Shown: piece after piece, positions 1-7,244 of the stretch | Position numbering within the stretch: the stretch's first letter is position 1 | Layout: every line of letters starts with the position of its first letter | Source: Fidelibacterota bacterium | GTDB lineage: Bacteria; Fidelibacterota; Marinisomatia; Marinisomatales; TCS55 | DNA length: 13,546 nucleotides | Direction of reading: 5' to 3' | NCBI GenBank assembly: GCA_002713385.1 | Contig: PAWC01000031.1 | Span: 1-13,546, forward strand | Made by a program: the position numbers and the translations under genes | Notes under the pieces: generated by a model | Database searches by the model: none | Told to the model about the DNA's origin: nothing | What the model saw: only the letters and a program-made list of their open reading frames with translations

Positions 1-103
1 AATTTGATTCCTTGCGAAATTCCGGCTTTTCGAATTCTTTGATCAAGCGGGCCATTTTTCTGTCCGCCTTTTTTAAATGATTTAACCCTTTTTCAATATT
101 CAT
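1..103 (-). CDS. Probable DNA-3-methyladenine glycosylase (AlkA-like), N-terminal fragment cut by the window edge
   Basis: Only the first 34 codons are visible and the frame runs open off the left edge. The peptide starts MNIEKGLNHLKKADRKMARL and continues with LIKEFEKPEF. The pattern of a helix with HLKKAD followed by a second helix ending in a 'LI.....P' turn is how helix-hairpin-helix alkylpurine glycosylases (AlkA/3-methyladenine DNA glycosylase II) usually begin. Enzymes of that family excise alkylated bases in base-excision repair. I chose the ATG at 103 because it overlaps the stop of the upstream remnant by four bases (ATGA, 100-103), a typical translational-coupling junction. An in-frame ATG at 112 is also possible. 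Neither has a convincing Shine-Dalgarno sequence. The catalytic region lies outside the window, so the assignment rests on a short N-terminal resemblance. Confidence 0.45.
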   Translation of the reverse strand, partial: MNIEKGLNHLKKADRKMARLIKEFEKPEFRKESN

Positions 104-352
104 TTTCCGCATACGTATATCTGCAAGTTGTTTTCCAATCCAACTGGTATTTTATCTTGATCTTTATAGTATTCTTATATTGAAAATCCTGCGTTCATCA
201 GAAACTGGTCCATGGTATTAGGGAAGATCATGTGTATATCTCCTTCCAACTCATTCGTTTTGAATCAAACGTTACAAATTTTTGTAGGGCTAACTTGACA
301 AAAGCTAGGCTACATCATAGAGCTCTGGATCGGAATAGATATCATTGATCAA
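100..352 (-). pseudogene. Decayed remnant of a class I SAM-dependent methyltransferase gene
   Basis: Two pieces of one gene family seem to survive on the minus strand. From 352 to 308 the frame reads LINDIYSDPELYDVA, then TAG (307-305); this resembles the N-terminus of small SAM methyltransferases. From 264 the second piece contains MIFPNTMDQFLMNAGFSI, a TAA (177-175), then EYYKDQDKIPVGLENNLQIY, then VCGK and TGA (102-100). The pattern 'FP..md.fL..aGFsI...YkD.D..p......QIYVC.K' is the usual C-terminus of that fold, where the substrate strand follows the core. Only about 40 nt separate the pieces, so the SAM-binding core (glycine-rich loop, roughly 600 nt) is missing and at least two in-frame stops remain. 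I infer an internal deletion followed by decay, with the 3' junction to the next gene preserved. Sequencing error could explain one stop but not the missing core. The family is recognised from memory of its termini only. Confidence 0.5.
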
Positions 353-358
353 AGGGAA

Positions 359-1441
359 TTATTTAAGAACCACTAGATCCTTGGTGGTTTTATTCAGTAT
401 CTCGCATCCACCTTCTTTAATGATCACATCATCTTCAATGCGTACGCCACCCCAGCCGGCCAGATAAATCCCGGGTTCGATGGTCACCACATTGTTTACT
501 GCCAGAGTTTGTGTACTCAATTGGCTCATGCGCGGTTCGGTGTGGATTTCCAATCCAAGGCCGTGACCGGTGCCGTGATTGTAATATTCTCCATAACCCC
601 GTTCTGTGATATAATCACGTGTAATACTGTCCATATCCTTGCAGGACATTCCCGCTTTGGCTGCATCACATCCCGCTTGTTGTGACCCTTTAACAGTATT
701 ATAGATCTCACAATGCTTATCCGTGGCTTCACCCACAACCGGCGTGCGGGTCATATCCGCATGGTAACCAGCATACTTGGCTGCTGCATCAATGACAATA
801 AAATCACCTTTTTCAAATGACCTGTCACCGGGGACAGCATGAGGCAATGCACTATTCGGACCACCAGCCACGATGGGCGAATATGCTTCGCCGTCGCTCT
901 CTTGCCGATATCGCAGAACCAGATGATTGGCCACTTCCTTTTCAGTGGTGCCGGGTGTAAGCATGGGTAAAATTTCTTCATAAATAACATCGGTGATTTC
1001 CACAGCAGTACGGATGGCATCCAGTTCTGACTGATCTTTTACCGCCTGCAGGTTTTCCATCAGCATGGAAGTGGATTCCCAGCTTACATTTGGCAAGGTA
1101 TCTGACATTGCCTTGAATTGGCTTACGCTGGTATGATCGCTTTCAAAGGCGAGTTTTAAACCATTCTTAATTAAATTGTTTTTTTCTATTATGGAAATAT
1201 GCGTACCAAAATCAATAAATCGCTCTAGGCCCTTGACTTGATTTGTGGATTGGACATCGTAACGCCCGTCCGAAATAAAATATGATCCTTCAGGCGTGAT
1301 GAGGCAGGAAGCTGCGGACCCTGTAAACCCACAGAGATATCGGATGCTGGTCAGGTTTACCAGCAGGATTCCATCAAAACCCTGATCAGCAAGTTTATTT
1401 TTTAATATATTTTGACGTTTGTTAAAAATCTGTTCACTCAT
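359..1441 (-). CDS. M24-family metallopeptidase, Xaa-Pro aminopeptidase/dipeptidase type
   Basis: This is a complete 360-residue cytosolic peptidase of the pita-bread fold. It is predicted to cleave N-terminal residues preceding proline. Residues 1-130 form the creatinase-like N-terminal domain (GILLVNLTSIRYLCGFTGS near 24-42, SDGRY at 57-61). The catalytic domain follows from about 135. The five expected metal ligands are visible: D218 and D229 (VIDAAAKYAGYHADMTRT), H293 (HGTGHG), E322 (IEPG) and E336 (RIEDD). H201 (LPHA) and H300 match the substrate-side histidines. Length is normal for the short bacterial PepP/PepQ-like enzymes (about 350-365 residues). The ATG lies one base after the TPR gene's TAG, which suggests coupled translation. 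No hairpin terminator is evident after its TAA. Whether it acts as an aminopeptidase or a prolidase cannot be told from sequence alone. Confidence 0.9.
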   Translation of the reverse strand: MSEQIFNKRQNILKNKLADQGFDGILLVNLTSIRYLCGFTGSAASCLITPEGSYFISDGRYDVQSTNQVKGLERFIDFGTHISIIEKNNLIKNGLKLAFESDHTSVSQFKAMSDTLPNVSWESTSMLMENLQAVKDQSELDAIRTAVEITDVIYEEILPMLTPGTTEKEVANHLVLRYRQESDGEAYSPIVAGGPNSALPHAVPGDRSFEKGDFIVIDAAAKYAGYHADMTRTPVVGEATDKHCEIYNTVKGSQQAGCDAAKAGMSCKDMDSITRDYITERGYGEYYNHGTGHGLGLEIHTEPRMSQLSTQTLAVNNVVTIEPGIYLAGWGGVRIEDDVIIKEGGCEILNKTTKDLVVLK

Positions 1442-1442
1442 T

Positions 1443-2072
1443 CTAATCTTCCATTATTTTTATAATATCTTGTTTTTCGCTTTGAATACGTTTTGAATCA
1501 GCCCCTTTTCTCTCCAACATATCCAGAACGGCCAACGCTTGATGGTTCAGGCCCTGATTGCGCAAAACAGCTACCATGGTAAACGTGGCCAGCCTTGGGT
1601 TGATTTCAATACTGCCATTCCTTTTGTGTGGGGCAGCTTTCTTAATCTTTTTTACTTTTCGCTGCGGCTTTTTCACTTCAAAACTATTCACTAATTCACG
1701 AGCTGATGGGTTGCTGGGATCCCACTCCAAAACCAGCTGCCATGTTTTCACCACTGTTACTTCTGAACGTTGCAATTCAGTTTGTATTTCAGCCAAGCCG
1801 GTAGCAGCCTGTAAATGAACCGTACCATTTTTTAACACAGATTTGAAGGATTGTTCTGCTTTCTGGAGGTCGCCGGCAGATCGATTCGCCTGGCCCAGAA
1901 TAAAAAGGCCATCAGCGTTTTTTGGGTGGTATTCCAGTCCGATCGCACATACTTTGCGGGCCCGTTCCAGATCACCATCTTTTAAATAATGATCAGCCAA
2001 AACAGGAAATAAAAGTGTCTCAAAATTATCGGCAAAATGAAGTTCCATAGCTGTGCGATTGGAGAGATCCAT
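1443..2072 (-). CDS. Tetratricopeptide repeat protein with a lysine-rich linker, function unknown
   Basis: This 209-residue protein has no signal peptide or membrane segment. Residues about 20-121 hold three TPR-like helical pairs: LADHYLKDGDLERARKVC (25-42), GLFILGQANRSAGDLQKAE (55-73), and a weaker one around 88-121 ending WDPSNP. A strongly basic stretch (KKPQRKVKKIKKAAPHKR, 134-151) separates these from a C-terminal helical pair (RLATFTMVAVLRNQGLNHQA, 160-179). That last segment resembles the closing repeat of TPR proteins with the pattern 'T.TMA.i...QG....A'. TPRs mediate protein contacts; the partner is unknown. The ATG lies two bases after the B12 subunit's TGA and no Shine-Dalgarno is obvious, so translation is probably coupled. 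The gene is sandwiched between mutase and peptidase genes, and this context gives no clear role. Confidence 0.75.
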   Translation of the reverse strand: MDLSNRTAMELHFADNFETLLFPVLADHYLKDGDLERARKVCAIGLEYHPKNADGLFILGQANRSAGDLQKAEQSFKSVLKNGTVHLQAATGLAEIQTELQRSEVTVVKTWQLVLEWDPSNPSARELVNSFEVKKPQRKVKKIKKAAPHKRNGSIEINPRLATFTMVAVLRNQGLNHQALAVLDMLERKGADSKRIQSEKQDIIKIMED

Positions 2073-2074
2073 GC

Positions 2075-2479
2075 TCAGCGGCGGTTGGTCTGCACCCAGT
2101 CAGTTATATAATCGATGGTATCCTGGACCGGGGTGCCGGGACCGAATAACTTACCCACGCCAATACTGTTCAATGCAGTCATATCATTTTCCGGTATAAT
2201 ACCTCCCCCGGTTAGCAGAACATCATTCAAGCCTTTATTTTTCATCAACTCCATAATTTTAGTAAAAATAGTCATATGGGCATTATTCAGGCTGGAGAGC
2301 GCAATGACATCTACATCTTCCTGCAATGCGGCAGAAACGATCATTTCCGGAGTTTGGCGCAGGCCAAGATAGATTACTTCCATCCCGGCATCTCGATAGG
2401 CCGATGCCAAGATCTTAATTCCGCGATCATGACCGTCCAGGCCGGGCTTGGCCATCAATATTCTGATTTTGCGTTCCAT
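2075..2479 (-). CDS. Free-standing cobalamin-binding subunit of methylmalonyl-CoA mutase type
   Basis: A complete 134-residue B12-binding domain. It carries the base-off/His-on signature DxHxxG as D15-G-H17-D-R-G20 in [13 protein letters not shown], the SSL segment (62-64) and the glycine-rich TGGGIIP near 100-106. These make it close to the C-terminal domain of methylmalonyl-CoA mutase, which holds adenosylcobalamin for interconversion of methylmalonyl- and succinyl-CoA. Here the domain stands alone, as in the two-subunit mutases of many archaea and some bacteria; the large catalytic subunit is not in this window. Related acyl-CoA mutases (ethylmalonyl, isobutyryl) use similar small subunits, so the substrate is inferred. 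The ATG follows a 58-nt gap after dtd, the longest in this half of the window, and the TPR gene begins two bases after the stop. Confidence 0.85.
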   Translation of the reverse strand: MERKIRILMAKPGLDGHDRGIKILASAYRDAGMEVIYLGLRQTPEMIVSAALQEDVDVIALSSLNNAHMTIFTKIMELMKNKGLNDVLLTGGGIIPENDMTALNSIGVGKLFGPGTPVQDTIDYITDWVQTNRR

Positions 2480-2537
2480 TAGATTTAACTCGGAGTAAGT
2501 AAAATTACAACGTTCCCTTTAACGAATTCAGTATATT

Positions 2538-2981
2538 TCAATCCCTGCTGTTTAGTACAATTGTTACCGGTCCGTCGTTTTGAATATTTACATTCATCAT
2601 AGCTCCAAATTCTCCTGATTGAACAGGAACACCTTGAACTTCCAGCTTTTTCATGAAATCCTCATAAAGTGTAGAACCTTTTTCAGGAGGCGCTGCTCGG
2701 ACAAAACTAGGTCGTCTGCCTTTGTGTGTATCTGCGCATAATGTAAACTGGCTCACTACCAGCGCGGTGCCATGTATATCTTTGATAGACAGATTCAATT
2801 TACCATTTTTATCATTAAAGATGCGTAGGCCAGCTATCTTTTTTACCAGGAAATCAGCGTCATTTTCATCGTCGTCGCGCATTACACCCAACAGAACGAC
2901 GAGGCCTTGATCAATTTTACCAGCTAACCGACCATCAATGGTTACATTTCCGGATGTAACACGCTGTAAGACTGCGATCAA
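2538..2981 (-). CDS. dtd: D-aminoacyl-tRNA deacylase (DTD)
   Basis: This 147-residue protein has the normal length and all the hallmarks of bacterial DTD, which hydrolyses D-amino acids (and glycine) mischarged on tRNA. It begins MIAVLQRVTSGNVTIDG, the usual first strand. SQFTL is at 77-81 (SQFTLCADTHKGRRPSF), and the active-site NDGPVT at 135-140 contains the cross-subunit Gly-cisPro pair G137-P138. The enzyme acts as a cytosolic dimer at this shared site. The start codon is TTG at 2981; it gives exactly the family N-terminus and overlaps the dnaE stop by four bases (TTGA, 2978-2981), so translation is likely coupled to dnaE. A 58-nt gap without a clear hairpin follows the stop. Confidence 0.95.
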   Translation of the reverse strand: MIAVLQRVTSGNVTIDGRLAGKIDQGLVVLLGVMRDDDENDADFLVKKIAGLRIFNDKNGKLNLSIKDIHGTALVVSQFTLCADTHKGRRPSFVRAAPPEKGSTLYEDFMKKLEVQGVPVQSGEFGAMMNVNIQNDGPVTIVLNSRD

Positions 2982-5900
2982 TTAGAGACCCAGATGTTAT
3001 CTTTGCCATAAATATCCCGCAGCTTTTTTAAGAATTCTCTGCCAGATGAAACACGAATATTATTGGCAAAAATGCGCTGGTCTTTCCTTTCATCAACCGA
3101 AATATGGAACAATAACCCGCAGCTGCCATGGTACTTTTGTGCTAGGGCGTATATAGCATCTATATCATTAGGGGTCATTTCCTTGGACTCAAATTTGATA
3201 TTCACATTCTTGGCGTAATAATCACGGGCTTTATCTAAGGCAACGATCTCATCAGCGATAATTTTCAGATCACTGAAATCTGACGTATCTGTTGGTCTGC
3301 CGCTGACAAAGATTATTTCATCATTATCCAACAGGTCCTTATACTTATCAAAAACAGAGCTGAAAGCGAGTATTTCAGCTTGACCCCCAAGGCATTCAAG
3401 TTTAAAAAAGGCCATCTGGTTATTTTTACGGTCAAAATGAAGTCTAAATTCCTGAACGGAACCGCCAATACGGACAGTATCCAGTTTTAATTCTTCAACA
3501 TTTTCAGTAAAATCAAAATTGCTGAATTCTTCTAAGTCTTCGGCATGTTTCAATAGTGGATGGCCGGATATATATAAACCTAGCACCTCTTTTTCCTTCT
3601 GCAGGGAAACACTATCTGTCCAGTGCTCAGCACTAACTAACTCCGGTATCATTGATGAATGTCCGTTGGATGCTTGGCCAAAAAGATCTTCCTGGTTACG
3701 ATATTTATTTTCCTGGATCTGCTGACCGTATTTTAAGGCGATATCGATTGTAGCAAATTTTTCTGCTCGAGTACCTGCAAGACCATCCATGGCGCCGGCC
3801 ATGATAAGACTTTCCAATACCTTTTTATTGACCACTCGCAGACCAACACGTGAGGTGAAATCCAACAGGGATTCAAAAGGGCCGTCTTTATCACGTGTTT
3901 CTAAAATATGTTCAAGAGCTTTAGCTCCTACATTTTTAATTGCATTTAATCCGAAAGAGATTGTTTTTTTATTCACAGGGTGAAAATGAATATCAGATAC
4001 ATTCACATCCGGAGCATCCACAGTAATTTTCAGTTTTGTGCATTCATTGATCAGAATTACCACACGGTCAATGTTGGACATTTCACTGGTGAGGTTTGCA
4101 GCCATGAATTCCGCAGCATGATGGGTTTTCAGCCACGCTGTCTGGTAGGCTACATATGCATAGGCGGTGGAGTGGCTTTTGTTAAAACCATATTTCGCAA
4201 ATTTTTCGATCAAGGTATAAATGTCTTCAGCTGTTTTACGGCCGATGTCGTTTGCTATGGCGCCATCAATGAACTTTATACTCATTTCATCCATGAGCTT
4301 TTTGATCTTTTTACCCATTGCGCGGCGCATGATGTCCGCTTCAGAAAGACTGAAATTGGCAATCTCGTGGGCGATCTGCATGACCTGTTCCTGGTAAACG
4401 ATAATACCGTAGGTCTCTTTTAAAATATGTTCCAAGGCAGGATGGATATAGGTAATTTTTTTCTTGCCGTGTTTGCGTTTAATAAAATTATCGATATTTT
4501 CCATGGGGCCCGGACGGTACAATGCATTCATGGCGATGAGATCTTCAATCTGGGTGGGTTTCAATTTTTTCAGGAATTCGCGCATACCAGAAGACTCAAA
4601 CTGGAAAACGCCTGTAGTTAGCCCCTTGGCAAATAGTTTATATACTTTTGGGTATTCCATATCGATCTTGGCAATATCAATCTTTTCCCCCCGCTGCTTC
4701 AACAGCTTCAGGGCGTGATCGATTACAGTCAAATTGCGGAGACCAAGGAAATCCATTTTTAACAATCCCAAATCTTCCAGACCTTTCATATCATACTGAC
4801 TGGTAATATCGCCCGTGTTTGATTTGAACAATGGTGTAAAGTCTGTTAAATCTCCCGGTGTGACTACAACGCCGGCAGCATGAGTGGATGCGTGGCGGTT
4901 CATGCCTTCAAGGGTCAGGGCATGCTCGATCAATTCCTTATATTTCCCATCAGCAGCTTCCCTCATATCAGGACTTTGTCTCAATGCTTGCTGCAATGTT
5001 ACAAATGGCCCAACGGGGATCATTTTGGCAATCTTATCAACTTCCCCAAATGAAAAACCAAGGACACGTCCCACGTCGCGCACAGCCTGGCGTGCTTTCA
5101 TTTTTCCAAATGTAATAATCTGTGTTACAGAATTATCACCATATTGCTGTTTGATATAATTAATAACCTCACTCCGACGCTCAATACAAAAATCGATATC
5201 AATGTCAGGAAGGCTAATACGTTCCGGGTTTAGAAATCGTTCAAAAAGCAGGTTATGCTTTATCGGATCTATGGTCGTGATATTCAGAGCATAAGACGCC
5301 AGGCTTCCAGCAGCAGAACCTCGACCCGGCCCCACAGGAATACCATTGTCTTTTGCATACTTCACAAAATCCATTGTTATTAAAAAATATCCTGCAAAAC
5401 CCATTTTCTGGATCACGTCCAATTCATGATCCAATCGGTCCTGCAGATCCGTTGTGATGTCTCCATAAATATTCCGAACACCTTCATCACATAAATACCG
5501 CAAATACTCATTAGGGTTTTGGGAGGGTGCGTCTTCCGGTATGGGAAATGTAGGTAAATGATATTTACCCATAGGTAGTTCAAGATCGATGCTGTCCGCG
5601 ATTTTGCGTGTATTTTCCAAAGCATCTGGATAATCCTTGAACAGTTTATACATATCATCCTGTGTCTTGAAGTAAAACTCCGGTGTGGCATAGCGCAGGC
5701 GATTGGGGTCATCCCTTTCCTTGCCGGTACCGAGACAGATATGTATATCATGGGCTTCCCAATGTTCATGTTTGGCATAGTGGGCATCGTTAGTGGCAAC
5801 AAGCGGCAAATCCAATTCTCGGGCCAGTTTGGTTATCAATTCCACATTACGCACTTCGGCATCAATGCCATGATTTTGAATTTCTAGATAATATCGCCCA

Positions 5901-6409
5901 GGGAACATTTCGGCAAATTCCAGTGCAGTTGCTTTGGCGCCTTCCCAATCTCCTGCTAACAGTTTTTCCGGCACTTCCCCTTTTAAACAACCTGATGAAC
6001 AAATAAGACCTGTACTGTGTTCTTTTAGTAATTCTTTATCAATGCGGGGACGATAATAGAATCCTTCTAAATAGCCAATTGTAACCAATTTCATCAGGTT
6101 GCGATATCCGGCGAAATTCTGGGCCAGTAAAATGAGATGATTATTGCCCCATCCACCTTCTGCCCGTGGTTTCTTATCAAAACGGCTACCATGGGCAACG
6201 TAAATCTCACAGCCTATAATGGGTTTTACACCGGCTTTTTTCGCTGATTTATAATAGGGAACTACACTAAACATATTGCCATGTTCAGTGAGCGCCACCG
6301 AATCCATTTTCAGATCATCGATGGTATTCACCAGCGTCTGGACGGTTTGGGCGCCGTCTAATAGACTGTAGTCTGAATGGTTGTGTAAATGGACAAATTC
6401 AGCGGACAT
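2978..6409 (-). CDS. dnaE: DNA polymerase III subunit alpha (replicative C-family polymerase)
   Basis: This complete 1143-residue DnaE has the usual length. The PHP domain occupies about 5-280 (HLHNHSDYSLLDGA at 7-20, TEHGN at 41-45, TNDAHY at 206-211). The polymerase core follows, with GPGRGSAAGSLASYAL at 360-375. Catalytic aspartates are D402 and D404 in PDIDIDF, and D553 in KMDFLGLRNLTVID. YRPGPM (631-636) and the thumb/fingers (YGFNKSHSTAYAYVAYQTAW, 740-759) are intact. A helix-hairpin-helix region around 820-880 is followed by an OB fold (about 975-1055) and a short C-terminal domain ending at 1143. It synthesises DNA as the catalytic subunit of the replisome. Unlike E. coli DnaE, the PHP metal ligands look complete (see findings). 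The ATG lies 11 bp inside the ubiA-like gene and the stop overlaps dtd by four bases. Confidence 0.97.
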   Translation of the reverse strand: MSAEFVHLHNHSDYSLLDGAQTVQTLVNTIDDLKMDSVALTEHGNMFSVVPYYKSAKKAGVKPIIGCEIYVAHGSRFDKKPRAEGGWGNNHLILLAQNFAGYRNLMKLVTIGYLEGFYYRPRIDKELLKEHSTGLICSSGCLKGEVPEKLLAGDWEGAKATALEFAEMFPGRYYLEIQNHGIDAEVRNVELITKLARELDLPLVATNDAHYAKHEHWEAHDIHICLGTGKERDDPNRLRYATPEFYFKTQDDMYKLFKDYPDALENTRKIADSIDLELPMGKYHLPTFPIPEDAPSQNPNEYLRYLCDEGVRNIYGDITTDLQDRLDHELDVIQKMGFAGYFLITMDFVKYAKDNGIPVGPGRGSAAGSLASYALNITTIDPIKHNLLFERFLNPERISLPDIDIDFCIERRSEVINYIKQQYGDNSVTQIITFGKMKARQAVRDVGRVLGFSFGEVDKIAKMIPVGPFVTLQQALRQSPDMREAADGKYKELIEHALTLEGMNRHASTHAAGVVVTPGDLTDFTPLFKSNTGDITSQYDMKGLEDLGLLKMDFLGLRNLTVIDHALKLLKQRGEKIDIAKIDMEYPKVYKLFAKGLTTGVFQFESSGMREFLKKLKPTQIEDLIAMNALYRPGPMENIDNFIKRKHGKKKITYIHPALEHILKETYGIIVYQEQVMQIAHEIANFSLSEADIMRRAMGKKIKKLMDEMSIKFIDGAIANDIGRKTAEDIYTLIEKFAKYGFNKSHSTAYAYVAYQTAWLKTHHAAEFMAANLTSEMSNIDRVVILINECTKLKITVDAPDVNVSDIHFHPVNKKTISFGLNAIKNVGAKALEHILETRDKDGPFESLLDFTSRVGLRVVNKKVLESLIMAGAMDGLAGTRAEKFATIDIALKYGQQIQENKYRNQEDLFGQASNGHSSMIPELVSAEHWTDSVSLQKEKEVLGLYISGHPLLKHAEDLEEFSNFDFTENVEELKLDTVRIGGSVQEFRLHFDRKNNQMAFFKLECLGGQAEILAFSSVFDKYKDLLDNDEIIFVSGRPTDTSDFSDLKIIADEIVALDKARDYYAKNVNIKFESKEMTPNDIDAIYALAQKYHGSCGLLFHISVDERKDQRIFANNIRVSSGREFLKKLRDIYGKDNIWVSN

Positions 6410-7244
6410 AATTATCTACGAAAAAAGCCATTAATCCTACGATTGTACTGAATTTTAATACCTCGGAAAATCGTTTTGCCTGATCAATTTCAGGCGATTT
6501 CAGGAATGAAAATACAATCATTAACAAAGGTATTTCTACTCCTAAAACAAGGACAACCAAATAAGGGATATCGTAATAACCGTTTAAATAAGGGAAAAGA
6601 GCTCCAGCTCCAATAATCAATGCTGAAACAATTGCGAATTTTGCAGATTTTTCTAATCCGAATTTTGCAGGAAATGTATTTAAACCTGCTTTTGAGTCGC
6701 CTTCAATATCTGCCATGTCTTTAACAAACTCTCGGAGAAAAGTGAGTCCAAAGGCTAAACATGATGGTATGATCATGGTTTCTATTTGACCAAAAGCAGC
6801 TCCGGAGAAAATAAACGCCAAGCCCAAGATAATAGCCACAACGGCATTACCAATTAAAGGAGTACCCTTCAGGAATTTGCTGTAAATGATCAAGGTGGGG
6901 AGGGCCAGGCCAATGGCGATAAACTGTGCTGATTTACTAAGTTCTAAAGTCAACACGCTGCCAATTACAAACAGTATTATGGCAATGGCCCGTGCCATTT
7001 TTATTTTTACTTGCCCTGTTACCAAGGGGCGCCGGGGACGATTAACCACGTCTGTTTTATAATCCATTACATCATTATAGGCATTGGCACCAGCATTATA
7101 ACAAACCACAACAAAGATGGTAACCAAAAGTATTTTCGTTTCATGCAGTCCATCCATAATGCTGGCGCAGACGACCATGGCAAGGGCCGCGGTAAGCAAG
7201 TTTAAGGGGCGCAAAAGTTCTATGTGATGCCAGAGCGTTTTCAT
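6399..7244 (-). CDS. UbiA-family membrane prenyltransferase, possibly geranylgeranylglycerol-phosphate geranylgeranyltransferase-like
   Basis: A 281-residue integral membrane protein with eight or nine predicted helices (for example about 15-31, 36-55, 84-100, 104-121, 131-150, 200-220, 226-248, 262-278). The first aspartate-rich motif is N57-D58-VM-D61-YKT-D65, followed by NRPRRPLVTG (68-77). The second is D176-MA-D179-IEG-D183. Together these bind Mg2+ and the prenyl diphosphate in UbiA-superfamily enzymes, which attach isoprenoid chains to aromatic or glycerol acceptors at the membrane. Overall texture resembles the DGGGP-synthase-like branch often annotated in FCB bacteria, but menaquinone (MenA) or other acceptors cannot be excluded. 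Its ATG overlaps the prmC stop by four bases (ATGA, 7241-7244) and its 3' end overlaps dnaE by 11 bp. Confidence 0.85.
   Translation of the reverse strand: MKTLWHHIELLRPLNLLTAALAMVVCASIMDGLHETKILLVTIFVVVCYNAGANAYNDVMDYKTDVVNRPRRPLVTGQVKIKMARAIAIILFVIGSVLTLELSKSAQFIAIGLALPTLIIYSKFLKGTPLIGNAVVAIILGLAFIFSGAAFGQIETMIIPSCLAFGLTFLREFVKDMADIEGDSKAGLNTFPAKFGLEKSAKFAIVSALIIGAGALFPYLNGYYDIPYLVVLVLGVEIPLLMIVFSFLKSPEIDQAKRFSEVLKFSTIVGLMAFFVDNYVR

Noticed and set aside
175..250. A short ORF (MIFPNTMDQFLMNAGFSI) preceded by GGAAGGAGATATACAC, which looks like a strong ribosome-binding site for a leader peptide.
   Set aside because: The peptide and the frame after its stop read as the C-terminus of a class I methyltransferase, so the purine-rich stretch is more simply part of the old coding sequence.
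2514..2526. Short inverted repeat CGTT/AACG in the dtd to B12-subunit gap.
   Set aside because: Four base pairs with no T-run; expected by chance.
3980..4423. A 147-codon plus-strand open frame opposite dnaE.
   Set aside because: It lies wholly antisense to conserved polymerase core sequence, has no recognisable motif and no ribosome-binding site; it is a shadow frame.
5413..5802. A 129-codon minus-strand frame inside dnaE.
   Set aside because: It is out of frame within conserved DnaE coding sequence, with low-complexity composition and no family resemblance.
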